A stretch of DNA of 64,000 bases from JAOBAU01 sp034667465 (GTDB lineage Bacteria; Acidobacteriota; Thermoanaerobaculia; Gp7-AA8), in assembly GCA_034667465.1 (NCBI GenBank), contig JAXDJV010000002.1, positions 496,001-560,000 on the forward strand. The letters run 5' to 3'. The notes beneath the pieces are model-generated. The model saw only the letters and a program-made list of their open reading frames with translations, ran no database searches and had not been told where the DNA came from. This document shows positions 52,585 through 64,000 of the stretch, piece after piece. The number at the start of each line of letters is the position of its first letter. The first letter of the stretch is position 1. The translations under genes were made by a program, and so were the position numbers.

Positions 52585-53459
52585 GCCAGAAAAAGGTCCT
52601 CGGCCGTGGCCTCGGCGCCCTCATCCCGCAACGACCGGCTGAAGCGCCGGCAGCGGCACCGGCCGCCCCGCAAACGGGACTGCTTCTCGTCCCGATCAAC
52701 CACATCTCGCCGAATCCCTATCAGCCGCGAAAGACGTTCAACGAAGCGTCGATCGAAGAGCTCGCGTGCAGCGTCAAAGAGCACGGCATCGTCCAGCCGC
52801 TCGTCGTCACGCGGCTGACCGAAGATCGCTACAAACTGATCGCCGGCGAACGCCGTTTCCGCGCGGCGATGAAAGCGGGACTGAGTCACGTTCCGGTCGT
52901 CGTCAAAGACGACATGAGCGAGGGGCACGCGCTCGAAATCGCGCTCATCGAGAACATCCAGCGCGAAGATCTCAACCCGATCGAAGAAGCGCTCGCGTAT
53001 CACCAGCTGCACGAAGAGTTCGGCCTGACGCAGGAAGAGATATCCAAGCGCGTCGGCAAAGAACGCTCGACGGTCGCGAACTTCCTGCGGCTCCTGAAGC
53101 TCCCCGATGGAGTGAAGAAACTGCTCGCCGCCGGCCAGTTGTCGATGGGACATGCGCGCGCGCTGCTCGCAGTTGAGGCGCCGCGCAAACAGGAACAGCT
53201 CGCCGAGCGCGTGGTGAAGAAGAACCTCAACGTTCGCCAGACGGAGATGCTCGCGGCTGAGAGCTCGCCGAAAGCCGGCGACGCCAAAGAGAAAGACAAA
53301 GACGTCTTCACGCGCGACGCCGAAGATAAACTGACAAGAACTTTGCGCGCAAAAGTCGAGATCGATCGAAAACGCCGAGGAGGCGTGATTCACATCCGTG
53401 TGTCGAGCGAAGAAGAGATGATTCGCATCGTGGATGAACTGATGGGGAGAAGGCGATGA
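52581..53459 (+). CDS. parB: Chromosome-partitioning protein ParB (Spo0J)
   Basis: 292 residues. N-terminal ParA-stimulating region, CTP-binding/parS-loading motif GERRFRAAMKAG, the ENIQREDLNPIEEA box (core NIQREDLNP), helix-turn-helix LTQEEISKRVGKERSTVANFLRL (core GKERSTVAN), and a C-terminal dimerisation domain. Binds the two parS-like sites 1-3 kb upstream and spreads as a CTP clamp. Four-base overlap with parA and bactofilin genes on either side. Confidence 0.97.
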   Translation: MSQKKVLGRGLGALIPQRPAEAPAAAPAAPQTGLLLVPINHISPNPYQPRKTFNEASIEELACSVKEHGIVQPLVVTRLTEDRYKLIAGERRFRAAMKAGLSHVPVVVKDDMSEGHALEIALIENIQREDLNPIEEALAYHQLHEEFGLTQEEISKRVGKERSTVANFLRLLKLPDGVKKLLAAGQLSMGHARALLAVEAPRKQEQLAERVVKKNLNVRQTEMLAAESSPKAGDAKEKDKDVFTRDAEDKLTRTLRAKVEIDRKRRGGVIHIRVSSEEEMIRIVDELMGRRR

Positions 53460-53824
53460 AAGGCAAAAGCGGAGAGCTGAACGGGTTTCTCGATCGAGGA
53501 TCGTCGTTCAAGGGTGAGCTCGAGTTCGAAGACACGATGCGCATCGACGGCAAGTTCAACGGAAAGATCAGTTCGAAGAATGAGCTGATCGTTGGCGAGA
53601 GCGCACACATCGAAGGCGACGTCCATGTCGGCCGCATCGCCATCAGTGGAACCGTCGTTGGCCGCATCGTCGCCGCGCAACGCGTCGAGATCCATCGCAA
53701 CGGCAAGGTCTACAGCGACATCGACACGCCGGCGCTGATCATCGAAGAAGGGGCGATCTTCCAGGGCAACTGCGTCATGGGCGACAAGAAAGCCAACGTG
53801 ACGAACATCGCGGCGAAAGCGTAA
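53456..53824 (+). CDS. Bactofilin
   Basis: 122 residues, nearly all beta-helix: hydrophobic-residue ladder at every five to six positions, e.g. DTMRIDGKFNGKI and EGDVHVGRIAISGTVVGRIVA, with a short N-tail and a short C-tail. Forms nucleotide-free filaments. It is translationally coupled to parB, recalling Myxococcus, where bactofilin scaffolds position ParABS components. Inference: it may localise ParAB or the origin. Confidence 0.92.
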   Translation: MKGKSGELNGFLDRGSSFKGELEFEDTMRIDGKFNGKISSKNELIVGESAHIEGDVHVGRIAISGTVVGRIVAAQRVEIHRNGKVYSDIDTPALIIEEGAIFQGNCVMGDKKANVTNIAAKA

Positions 53825-53827
53825 GCG

Positions 53828-54391
53828 CTACGCCCAGCCCTTCATCCGCGCGGCGAGCACGATCGCTTCCGGGATCGTGTACACGTCTTCCGGCCCGAGC
53901 TCATCTTCCCATTGCAGGTCCCACGCGGCGGCCTCCTTCTCGTCATCGCTCGCGGCGGTGAAGTTGAGATCGCAGACGTCGCCGATGTAGCGCTCCGCAT
54001 CGCGCAGCGGCAGCCCGAACGTGCGGCAGACCAGAGGCCGGCTCTCGTACATCATGCAGGCGCCGGAATCGTCGAGGTTCGGGCAGGGCGTGGCGGCGGT
54101 CCGATCGAAGAACGCGTCCTTCTCGATCGGCGAGCATTCGCGCAGGTTCGGATGGCGGCTCGACGCGATGATGTCGACCGCGCGGCGGATGATCATCTTC
54201 CTCCGCGACGGATGCAGTTTCGCGAGCCCTTCGGCGATCACCGGCACGTCGCCGGAACCGATCTCGAACAGGCCGTGGCAGCAGAGCGAGCAGCCGCGTC
54301 CGCACTGGAGATTCCGTCCCTGGACGGCAGCGACAGAACCGAAGAACGCATCGGCTCTGGCGAGGACGTTTTTGTAGCGATCGTCGGCCAT
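53828..54391 (-). CDS. YkgJ-family cysteine-cluster protein
   Basis: 187 residues. The N-terminal CGRGCSLCC at 30-38 and later CPNLDDSGACMMYESRPLVCR (core CxxYexRPlxCR) form the family's metal-binding cysteine cluster, possibly zinc or iron. Function unknown; these proteins have been linked to flagellar protein lysine modification in only some lineages. The ATG at 54391 starts the conserved part; an earlier one at 54523 would overlap the divergent atp start. Convergent with the bactofilin gene. Confidence 0.88.
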   Translation of the reverse strand: MADDRYKNVLARADAFFGSVAAVQGRNLQCGRGCSLCCHGLFEIGSGDVPVIAEGLAKLHPSRRKMIIRRAVDIIASSRHPNLRECSPIEKDAFFDRTAATPCPNLDDSGACMMYESRPLVCRTFGLPLRDAERYIGDVCDLNFTAASDDEKEAAAWDLQWEDELGPEDVYTIPEAIVLAARMKGWA

Positions 54392-54411
54392 TGCGCGAGA
54401 GAACCGAACGG

Positions 54412-54441
54412 GTGACAACCTTCTTTCTCTTGTGGTATACA
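54412..54441 (+). promoter_or_regulatory. Candidate promoter of the atp operon
   Basis: GTGACA (54412-54417), 18-base spacer, TATACA (54436-54441), 72 bases before the first atp gene and inside the 121-base divergent gap. Confidence 0.6.
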
Positions 54442-54512
54442 GCGGCGGCTTTCGGACGCTGCACCCGGCCCTCTTTCGTAGCGTTCCGTGGCAGCGCTTT
54501 CCACTGAAACGT

Positions 54513-54947
54513 ATGCAGATCAAACTTCAGCCCGATATCTCTCTGCTCATCGTGATGGCGATTTTCGTCATCAACTACTTCGTCGTGCGCCGTTTTTTCA
54601 TCAAGCCGATCGCCGAAGTGCTCGACGCTCGTGACGATGAAACGCGCACCGCGGAAGAGCTCTACGAGCAGTCGCTGGCGCGTTTCAACGAAGAAGCCGC
54701 GAAGATGGAAGAGCAGCTCCACGTCGCCAAGCGCGAAGCGGCGCACGTACGCGATCGTTTCCGCGGCGAAGCGGCTTCGTTTCGACAGGGCGTCGTCGAG
54801 AAGACGTCGACCGAAGCGAAAGCGATCGTAGCCGAGGCGGATGCGAAGTTGTCGAGCGACGTCGTCGCGGCGCGCACGCGCATCGTGACCGAATCGGAAG
54901 CGCTCGCACACCTGGCGGCCGAGCGAATCCTCGGGAGGGCCGTCTGA
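54513..54947 (+). CDS. atpF': ATP synthase F0 subunit b' (b-like)
   Basis: 144 residues. One N-terminal membrane helix (ISLLIVMAIFVINYFVV), then a long charged alpha-helical stalk with heptad-like pattern. Peripheral stalk partner of the second b gene just downstream. ATG at 54513 begins MQIKLQPDIS; an earlier frame would read through the promoter. Confidence 0.88.
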   Translation: MQIKLQPDISLLIVMAIFVINYFVVRRFFIKPIAEVLDARDDETRTAEELYEQSLARFNEEAAKMEEQLHVAKREAAHVRDRFRGEAASFRQGVVEKTSTEAKAIVAEADAKLSSDVVAARTRIVTESEALAHLAAERILGRAV

Positions 54948-55606
54948 TGCGCCGCCTGATCTTCATCATCGCGCTGGTACTGCTCCCGTCGTTCGCAATG
55001 GCGCAGGAACATCCGGCCAGCGACACGCCGAACGACATTGCGCACGGCGCCGAAAAAGATATGCACGAAAAGGCGCATCCCACCGAAAACCACGGTGGCG
55101 AACATGGAGCGCCAAAGACCTACTTCGGCATCCCGGGCTGGATTCTCAAGCTTGCGAACATGATTCTCTTCATCGGGGTGCTCGCGTATCTCATCGCCGG
55201 CCCGGCGAAGAAAGCGTTCGCCGCGCGTGGCGAGCAGATTCGCCGCGACCTGCAGGAAGCGCGCGAGCGTCGAACGAAAGCCGATCAGCTGGCGGCCGAC
55301 ATTCAGGCGCGACTCACGCAGATCGAGACGGAAGTTCACGCCATTCACGAGCGCGCGCAGACGGAAGGGGAGCGGCAGAAGCGCGAGCTGATCGCCGCCG
55401 CCGAAGCCGAAGCGGCGAAGATCCTCGCGAACGCGCGCAACGAAGTCGACAACCGCCTCAAACATGCACGTCATGAACTGACCGAGTACGCGGGACAGCT
55501 CGCCGCCAAACGGGCGGAAGACATCCTGCGCGAGAAGATCACGCCGGCCGATCAGCAGAAGCTGTTCAGCGAGAGCGTCCGCGAAGTCGGTGAGGTGAAC
55601 GCGTGA
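54947..55606 (+). CDS. atpF: ATP synthase F0 subunit b with signal-peptide-like N-terminus
   Basis: 219 residues. N-terminal MRRLIFIIALVLLPSFAMAQ looks like a cleavable signal peptide, followed by a His/Glu-rich stretch (HPTENHGGEHGA) and the true stalk helix after WILKLANMILFIGVLAYLI. Single-start TGATG junction with the b' gene. The extra leader and His-rich segment are unusual for the b subunit and suggest a periplasmic extension. Confidence 0.9.
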   Translation: MRRLIFIIALVLLPSFAMAQEHPASDTPNDIAHGAEKDMHEKAHPTENHGGEHGAPKTYFGIPGWILKLANMILFIGVLAYLIAGPAKKAFAARGEQIRRDLQEARERRTKADQLAADIQARLTQIETEVHAIHERAQTEGERQKRELIAAAEAEAAKILANARNEVDNRLKHARHELTEYAGQLAAKRAEDILREKITPADQQKLFSESVREVGEVNA

Positions 55607-56136
55607 TCCGCCGCTTCGCACGCCCGTACGCGCGGGCCATCATGGACATCACCGGCACGCCGCAGAAAGCGGCGGAGCTGCGCACCGAACTGCAGCGCTT
55701 CGCCGACGCGCTTCGCGGCGCGAGCGACCTCCGACTTCTCTACGCGAACCCCGGCATCGATCTGCCGGTCAAGCTGAAGATCACCGAAGAGATCGCGAAG
55801 AAGCTCGGACTGTCCGATCTCGCCGTGAAGGTGCTCGACGTCCTGATCCGCAACCATCGCATCAACGACATCGACGGGATTCTCGACGCCCTCGCGGCGT
55901 ACGTGAACAAAGAGCTCGACATCGCCGTCGCCGACGTCGCCACCGCGCACAAGCTCAGCGAGCCTGAGATCGCGCAGTTGCGCACCACGCTCGAGAAGCA
56001 GGCCGGACGCCGCGTCGAGATGCACCTGACCGTCGACCCGACGCTGCTCGGCGGCTTCGTGGCGCGGATCGAGAGCCGGATCTACGACGCGTCGGTCGTC
56101 GGAAAGATCGAGAAATTTCGTCAATCATTAGCTTAG
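55603..56136 (+). CDS. atpH: ATP synthase F1 subunit delta
   Basis: 177 residues from a GTG overlapping the b stop by four bases. Helical N-domain ARPYARAIMDI and C-terminal DPTLLGGFVARIESRIYDASV, the OSCP/delta signature. Links the stalk to the alpha3beta3 head. Confidence 0.95.
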   Translation: MIRRFARPYARAIMDITGTPQKAAELRTELQRFADALRGASDLRLLYANPGIDLPVKLKITEEIAKKLGLSDLAVKVLDVLIRNHRINDIDGILDALAAYVNKELDIAVADVATAHKLSEPEIAQLRTTLEKQAGRRVEMHLTVDPTLLGGFVARIESRIYDASVVGKIEKFRQSLA

Positions 56137-56166
56137 TGAATTCGTCGCCGCTTATCGGGAGACTTT

Positions 56167-57705
<1,539 letters not shown>

Positions 57706-57711
57706 CGACCG

Positions 57712-58563
57712 ATGCCAAGCACGATCGACATCCGGCGCCGCATACGCAGCGTCAAGAACACGCAGCAGATCACCAAGGCCATGAAGATGGTCGCCGCGGC
57801 GAAACTGCGCCGCGCGCAGGACCGCATCTTCGCGGCCCGTCCGTACGCGGCCGGTCTGCGCCAGGTGCTCTCGTCCGTCGCGGCGCGCGTCGAGAACGCC
57901 ACGCATCCGCTCCTCGCCGAGCGCGAAGAGAAGAACGTTCTGCTGCTCGTCGTCACTGCCGACAAAGGTCTCTGCGGCGCATTCAACACGAACGCCATCA
58001 AAGCGGCGCAGAACTTCATTCGCGATCACGCCTTCGAATCGGTGCAGTTGATTCCGATCGGACGCAAAGCGAATGACTTCTTCCGCCGCCGCACCATTCC
58101 GCTGCGCAAGCAGGCACACACGATTCAGGCGCTGTCGATGGAGACGGCGCGCGAGATCGCGGAAGCGATCTCCACCGATTTCGTCGAAGGGAAAGTCGAC
58201 GCGGTCTACGTCGTCTACAACGAGTTCCGCTCCGTCATCTCGCAGGTCGTGCGCACCGAACGTCTGCTGCCGATCGAGCGCGCGTGGGATGAGACGCAGA
58301 GCACCATCGATTACCTTTACGAGCCCGGCCCGGAAGCGATCCTCGCCGAGCTCCTGCCGAAGCACATCGAGTTTCAGCTGTACCGCATCCTCCTCGAGTC
58401 CGCCGCTGCCGAACAGGGAGCGCGCATGACCGCGATGGAGGCGGCGACGAAGAACGCGTCGGAGATGATCGATCACCTGACGCTCACCTACAACCGCATC
58501 CGTCAGGCGTCGATCACGAAAGAGATCATCGAGATCGTGTCGGGCGCGGCCGCGGCGAAATAG
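57712..58563 (+). CDS. atpG: ATP synthase F1 subunit gamma
   Basis: 283 residues. N-terminal coiled helix with RRRIRSVKNTQQITKAMKMVAAAKLRRAQ (core ITKAMKMVAAAKLR), central LLVVTADKGLCGAFN and C-terminal RITAMEAATKNASEMI-like (seen as RMTAMEAATKNASEMI). The rotating shaft. Six bases after atpA. Confidence 0.98.
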   Translation: MPSTIDIRRRIRSVKNTQQITKAMKMVAAAKLRRAQDRIFAARPYAAGLRQVLSSVAARVENATHPLLAEREEKNVLLLVVTADKGLCGAFNTNAIKAAQNFIRDHAFESVQLIPIGRKANDFFRRRTIPLRKQAHTIQALSMETAREIAEAISTDFVEGKVDAVYVVYNEFRSVISQVVRTERLLPIERAWDETQSTIDYLYEPGPEAILAELLPKHIEFQLYRILLESAAAEQGARMTAMEAATKNASEMIDHLTLTYNRIRQASITKEIIEIVSGAAAAK

Positions 58564-58583
58564 CAATTCCGAACGGAGAACAA

Positions 58584-60035
58584 ATGGCAGACGACCACAA
58601 GACCGGAAAAGTCATCCAGATCATCGGCCCCGCCGTCGACGTCGAGTTCGACGAAGGGCATCTGCCGGCGATCTACAACGCCGTCCGCATCGTCGACAAC
58701 GGCGAGCTCGGAAAGGTTCCCATCGACGTCGTCGTCGAAGTCGCGAACCACATCGGCGAGAACCAGGTGCGCTGCATCGCCATGAAGCCGACCGACGGAA
58801 TGGTTCGCGGCATGAAGGCGATCGACACCGGCGCCGCGATCACCGTTCCGGTCGGACGCGAAACGCTCGGACGAATCCTCAACGTCCTCGGCGAGCCGGT
58901 CGACAACCGCGGTCCGGTCAACTCGAAAGAGCACTGGTCGATCCATCGCGAAGCTCCGCCGTTCGATGAGCAGTCGACCGGCGTCGAGATGTTCGAGACC
59001 GGCATCAAAGTCATCGACCTTCTCGAGCCGTACACGAAGGGCGGCAAGACCGGCCTGTTCGGCGGTGCCGGCGTCGGCAAGACCGTTCTCATCCTCGAGC
59101 TCATCACCAACGTCGCCAAGCAGCACGGCGGCTTCTCCGTCTTCGCCGGTGTCGGTGAGCGGACCCGCGAAGGAAACGATCTCTATCTCGAATTCGAAGA
59201 GACCGGCGTCATCGTCCCCGGCGATCCGTCGAAGTCGAAAGCTGCGCTGATTTACGGCCAGATGACCGAGCCGCCGGGTGCGCGTCTTCGCGTCGGTCTG
59301 ACCGGTCTCACGGTCGCTGAATACTTCCGCGATCAGGAAGGGCAGGACGTGCTGCTCTTCATCGACAACATCTTCCGTTTCACGCAGGCCGGTTCCGAAG
59401 TCTCGGCACTCCTCGGCCGCATGCCGAGCGCCGTCGGTTACCAGCCGAACCTCGCCACCGAAATGGGCGAGCTGCAGGAGCGCATCACATCGACGAAGAA
59501 GGGCTCGATCACGTCGGTGCAGGCGATCTACGTTCCTGCCGACGATCTCACCGATCCGGCGCCGGCAACCGCCTTCGCTCACCTCGACGCGACGACGGTT
59601 CTGTCGCGTCAGATCGCGGAGCTCGGCATCTATCCCGCCGTCGATCCGCTCTCTTCGACCTCGAAGATTCTCGATCCGCGCATCCTCGGCGACGAGCATT
59701 ACAACACCGCGCGCGGCGTCCAGGCCGTTCTGCAGAAGTACAAAGATCTTCAGGACATCATCGCCATTCTCGGCATCGACGAACTGTCGGAAGAAGACAA
59801 AGTCATCGTTGCCCGCGCTCGCAAGATTCAGCGCTTCCTCTCGCAGCCGTTCCACGTGGCCGAGCAGTTCACCGGCATCAAAGGCCAGTACGTCAAGATC
59901 GCCGACACGATCCGCGGCTTCCGCGAGATCGTCGAAGGCAAGCATGACGACATTCCCGAGCAGGCCTTCCTGCTGCAGGGGACGATCGAGCAGGTGCTCG
60001 AGAAGGCCGAGCAGTACAAGACGACTGCGGCGTAA
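58584..60035 (+). CDS. atpD: ATP synthase F1 subunit beta
   Basis: 483 residues. P-loop GGAGVGKTVLILELI, GERTREGNDLY, MNEPPGAR-like (MTEPPGARLRV) and the catalytic Glu/Arg region ALLGRMPSAVGYQP. Carries the catalytic nucleotide sites. GGAG precedes the ATG. Confidence 0.99.
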   Translation: MADDHKTGKVIQIIGPAVDVEFDEGHLPAIYNAVRIVDNGELGKVPIDVVVEVANHIGENQVRCIAMKPTDGMVRGMKAIDTGAAITVPVGRETLGRILNVLGEPVDNRGPVNSKEHWSIHREAPPFDEQSTGVEMFETGIKVIDLLEPYTKGGKTGLFGGAGVGKTVLILELITNVAKQHGGFSVFAGVGERTREGNDLYLEFEETGVIVPGDPSKSKAALIYGQMTEPPGARLRVGLTGLTVAEYFRDQEGQDVLLFIDNIFRFTQAGSEVSALLGRMPSAVGYQPNLATEMGELQERITSTKKGSITSVQAIYVPADDLTDPAPATAFAHLDATTVLSRQIAELGIYPAVDPLSSTSKILDPRILGDEHYNTARGVQAVLQKYKDLQDIIAILGIDELSEEDKVIVARARKIQRFLSQPFHVAEQFTGIKGQYVKIADTIRGFREIVEGKHDDIPEQAFLLQGTIEQVLEKAEQYKTTAA

Positions 60036-60044
60036 GGACCGACG

Positions 60045-60461
60045 ATGGCCGAGCTCCCGACGAAGATCAACCTCACGGTCGTAACGCGCGAGCGGAAGAT
60101 CATCGACGTCGAAGTCGATGAAGTCGTTCTGCCCGGCACCGACGGTGAGCTCGGCATTCTCCCCGGTCACACGCCGCTGCTGGCGACGCTGAAGATCGGG
60201 CAGATGCGTTATCGCCAGGGAACGACGCTCAATCGACTCGTGCTGTCGTGGGGCTTCGCGGAAGTGCTTCCCGATCGCGTCATCGTCCTCGCCGAAACGG
60301 CAAGGCTGCCGCACGAGATCGATCCCGCGCGCGCCGATGCCGAGCGCATTGCTGCGGAGAAAGAGCTCGCCGATCTCTCATCGCACGATCCCGAATTCGC
60401 GCTCGTCGAAGCGCGGCTCGAGGAAGCCGTAGCGATGATCACCGTCCATCGCGATCACTGA
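60045..60461 (+). CDS. atpC: ATP synthase F1 subunit epsilon
   Basis: 138 residues. N-terminal beta-barrel LTVVTRERKIIDVEVDEVVLPGTDGELGILPGHTPLL (core GTDGELGILPGHTPL) and a C-terminal two-helix hairpin rich in Ala, Arg and Glu. Couples rotation and inhibits ATP hydrolysis. Last atp gene; a hairpin terminator follows. Confidence 0.97.
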   Translation: MAELPTKINLTVVTRERKIIDVEVDEVVLPGTDGELGILPGHTPLLATLKIGQMRYRQGTTLNRLVLSWGFAEVLPDRVIVLAETARLPHEIDPARADAERIAAEKELADLSSHDPEFALVEARLEEAVAMITVHRDH

Positions 60462-60464
60462 CGA

Positions 60465-60490
60465 ATGAGGCCGGGTTTTACCGGCCTCAT
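60465..60490 (+). terminator. Terminator-like hairpin after atpC
   Basis: Perfect 10-base arms ATGAGGCCGG and CCGGCCTCAT around GTTTTA, followed by GTTTGC. The weak U-run makes it a moderate rather than strong terminator. Confidence 0.6.
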
Positions 60491-60526
60491 GTTTGCATCG
60501 GCGACGCCTCGCCGATAATCGCAATC

Positions 60527-61181
60527 ATGGACTCCTGGCTGGAAAGCTTCGCGAGCACCGGCTTTCGCCGGAGCAGCGACACCGCGCACGATCTCAAGAC
60601 GCCGCTCAACGTCGCCGTGCTGAACCTCGAGCTTTTGCGGATGCGCATTCGCAAGCTCGCCGGCGGCGAAGACGAGAAGGTCATGGCGTACGCGCGCTCG
60701 ATCGAATCCGAGCTGCGGCGGATGGCGCAAATCTTCGACGCCTTCTTCATTCTCTCCACGCCGCCGAAAGGTGAAGGCGAGCCGGTCGCGATCGACATCG
60801 GCACGCTCTGCTCGGAAATCGCGAGCTCCAGCGGCATCACCATCGAGATCGCGAACAACGTCGGAGTACGCGGACACGAGTCCCGAATTCGCCAGGCGCT
60901 CATCCTGTTCTTCGAAGGCGCAACAGGGTTGCTGCAGCCGGAAGAGCTCGTTGCGACGGTCGCGACCAACGGCCGGTTCGTTCTTTCGGTCGTCGGAAAA
61001 CCGGCGCCGGAAGAGCTCGAGATCGCGAAGATTTTCAAGTTCTACTACACCGACGCAGAGGGGAATCCTGACCTGTCGCTTGCTGCCGCGCGGCTCATCG
61101 CCGAAACGTACGGTGGTGAGCTGAACGCCTCACAGGATCGTGATAAGGTCACGCTCCAGCTGTCGTTTCCATCGGGTGCCT

Positions 61182-61204
<23 letters not shown>
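60527..61204 (+). CDS. Degenerate histidine kinase without sensor domain
   Basis: 225 residues. H-box TAHDLKTPLN with His21 and a helical dimerisation segment, then an ATPase-like domain. In that domain the N-box asparagine and the D-x-G-x-G loop are missing (QALILFFEGATG and GKPAPEELEIAKIF stand in their places), so ATP binding is doubtful. No membrane segment or sensor. Overlaps the downstream response regulator gene by 23 bases. It may act as a phosphotransfer or scaffold protein, or need another kinase. Confidence 0.75.
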
Positions 61205-62558
<1,354 letters not shown>

Positions 62559-62564
62559 TGTGGA

Positions 62565-62617
62565 GGCGGCCGCTTCGGCCGCCGGTCGGAACCTCCACGG
62601 CGGGCGAAGCGCCCGCC
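62565..62617. repeat. Double hairpin, repeat family B copy 2
   Basis: Two adjacent perfect stems: GGCGGCCG/CGGCCGCC with loop CTT (62565-62583) and GGCGGGCG/CGCCCGCC with loop AAG (62599-62617), with outer GTGGAGG/CCTCCAC pairing (62560-62566 and 62592-62598). The second stem repeats the core of the hairpin after recA. Lies between the regulator stop and topA, so it may terminate the regulator transcript. Confidence 0.7.
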
Positions 62618-62755
62618 GCCACACTTCACCGTCTGTAGCCAATTTCGCCTTCCAAAACTGCGGTGGTATCGTCCACCGCCTCCTAAGAACAGCCGCCGGC
62701 CTCGCGTGCGCGCGAGGAATTCGACGGCTGGCTCGAAAGTTTGGGGCGTTCCGCA

Positions 62756-64000
62756 ATGGCCAAAAATCTCGTCATCGTCGAATCTCCCGCGAAAGCGAAG
62801 ACCATCAACAAGTTCATCGGCAAGGACTACGTCGTCAAGGCGTCGGTCGGACACGTACGTGATTTGCCGAAGAGCGAGCTGGGCGTTGACGAAGAAACGT
62901 TCGAGCCGACGTACGAAGTGCTCGAAGGAAAAGAGAAGGTCGTTGCCGAGCTGAAGGCTGCCGCGAAAGGCGCCACGACGATCTTCATCGCCTCTGACCC
63001 TGATCGCGAAGGGGAAGCAATCGGCTGGCACGTCATGCAGCTTCTCGGCGGCGAAGGAAAGAAAGTCCGCCGCATCCTCTTCCACGAGATCACGCAGAAC
63101 GCGGTCCGCAAGGCGATGGAAAATCCCGGCGAGATCGACATGAACAAAGTGAACGCGCAGCAGGCGCGTCGCGTGCTCGATCGTTTCGTCGGCTACAAGA
63201 TCTCGCCGCTCCTCTGGGACAAAGTGCGCCGCGGACTCTCCGCCGGCCGCGTGCAGTCGGTGGCGATGAAGATGATCGTCGACCGCGAAGACGAGATCAA
63301 AGCGTTCCTCCCCGACGAGTACTGGACGTTCGGCGCGAAGCTCTCGCATCAGAACCCGCCGCCGTTCATCGCAAAGCTCTCGAAGGTCGAAGGAAAGAAA
63401 GCCGACGTCACCAACGAAGAGCAGGCGCGCGTCATCGAGACCGCGCTGAAGGGCGGCAGCTACGTCATCGAGACGATCGCCCGCAAAGAAAAGAAGCAGT
63501 CGGCGCCGCCACCGTTCATCACCTCGACGCTGCAGCGCGCCGCGTACAACCGCTTCAAGTATCCGGTCAAGAAAACGATGTCGATCGCGCAGAAGCTTTA
63601 CGAAGGTAAAGAGCTCGGCCCGTTCGGTCACGTCGGTCTCATCACCTACATGCGTACCGACTCCGTCCGCATCTCGGATGACGCGATGGGCGAAGTGCGC
63701 AACTACATCGCTGGCCGTTACGGCGAGAACATCCTTCCCGAAACGCCGAACGTCTACAAAGTGAAGAAAGCGGCGCAGTCGCAGGACGCGCACGAAGCGA
63801 TCCGTCCGACGTCGACCGAGTTCGATCCCGACAAAGTTGAAGCGTTTCTGACGCGCGAAGAGTTCAACATCTACAAGCTGATCTTCGAGCGCTTCGTCGG
63901 CTCGCAGATGAAGCCCGCTCTCTTCGACGTCACCGACGTCGATATCAAAAACGGCGCGTACACGCTGCGCGCATCGGGCGAAGTGCAGAAGTTCGCCGGC
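62756..64000 (+). CDS. topA: DNA topoisomerase I (3' end outside window)
   Basis: 415 codons visible. Toprim start AKNLVIVESPAKAKTI and ASDPDREGEAIGWH, and the active-site tyrosine in LITYMRTDSVR (Tyr298). Relaxes negative supercoils. The ATG at 62756 begins MAKNLVIVES. Upstream about 138 bases after the double hairpin form its leader; no clear promoter is seen. Confidence 0.97.
   Translation, partial: MAKNLVIVESPAKAKTINKFIGKDYVVKASVGHVRDLPKSELGVDEETFEPTYEVLEGKEKVVAELKAAAKGATTIFIASDPDREGEAIGWHVMQLLGGEGKKVRRILFHEITQNAVRKAMENPGEIDMNKVNAQQARRVLDRFVGYKISPLLWDKVRRGLSAGRVQSVAMKMIVDREDEIKAFLPDEYWTFGAKLSHQNPPPFIAKLSKVEGKKADVTNEEQARVIETALKGGSYVIETIARKEKKQSAPPPFITSTLQRAAYNRFKYPVKKTMSIAQKLYEGKELGPFGHVGLITYMRTDSVRISDDAMGEVRNYIAGRYGENILPETPNVYKVKKAAQSQDAHEAIRPTSTEFDPDKVEAFLTREEFNIYKLIFERFVGSQMKPALFDVTDVDIKNGAYTLRASGEVQKFAG

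Overview
High-GC bacterial chromosome carrying the replication-origin neighbourhood. The gene content suggests Acidobacteriota or a close relative. Clues are two bacterial Ser/Thr kinases (one paired with an ECF-type sigma factor), an Oar-like TonB-dependent receptor with a carboxypeptidase-regulatory-like N-terminus, a DUF507 protein, a UdgX-type uracil-DNA glycosylase, and an F-type ATP synthase operon with paired b/b' subunits but no a/c genes nearby. The phylum is an inference from gene content, not a measured placement.

Layout. (1) 1-8.3 kb: the 3'-truncated GH18-deacetylase-glycosyltransferase membrane protein (minus), a membrane Ser/Thr kinase, an ABC-2 transporter pair and a secreted protein of unknown function. 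(2) 8.3-14 kb: an esterase diverging from a tightly packed run of ATP-grasp ligase, YbdK-type carboxylate-amine ligase, class I glutamine amidotransferase, second ATP-grasp-like protein and UdgX. I read it as an uncharacterised amide/peptide-metabolite pathway, and it is the most interesting accessory locus here. (3) 14-21 kb: membrane/spermidine-synthase-like fusion, recA, RluA-type pseudouridine synthase, hslVU. (4) 21-30 kb: a TetR-controlled HlyD-ABC exporter operon, an Oar-like TonB receptor and an aldehyde dehydrogenase. (5) 30-35 kb: tRNA-Asn, RNase G, small zinc-ribbon and DUF507 proteins, and a sigma factor-kinase pair. (6) 35-44.4 kb, leftward: dnaA-dnaN-recF-gyrB-gyrA. (7) 44.6-54 kb, rightward: rpmH-rnpA-yidD-yidC-jag-mnmE-mnmG-rsmG-parA-parB-bactofilin, with two parS-like palindromes. 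(8) 54-60.5 kb: the atp operon (b', b, delta, alpha, gamma, beta, epsilon). (9) 60.5-64 kb: a degenerate histidine kinase, an NtrC-type regulator and the 5' part of topA.

How the parts work together. Genes around 43-44.5 kb point away from dnaA on both sides, as expected at a bidirectional origin. The dnaA flanks carry repeated TTTTCCGCA-like motifs and a near-consensus DnaA box. ParAB acts on parS sites embedded in the mnmG start and the rsmG stop region, and a bactofilin is coupled to parB. RpmH, RnpA, YidD, YidC and Jag form the classical translation/tRNA-processing/membrane-insertion block. Hairpin repeats of two sequence families occur in intergenic gaps. One family sits only between convergent genes and supplies a stop codon or terminator. 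No CRISPR array, prophage or insertion sequence was seen, and no gene-free stretch exceeds 300 bases.
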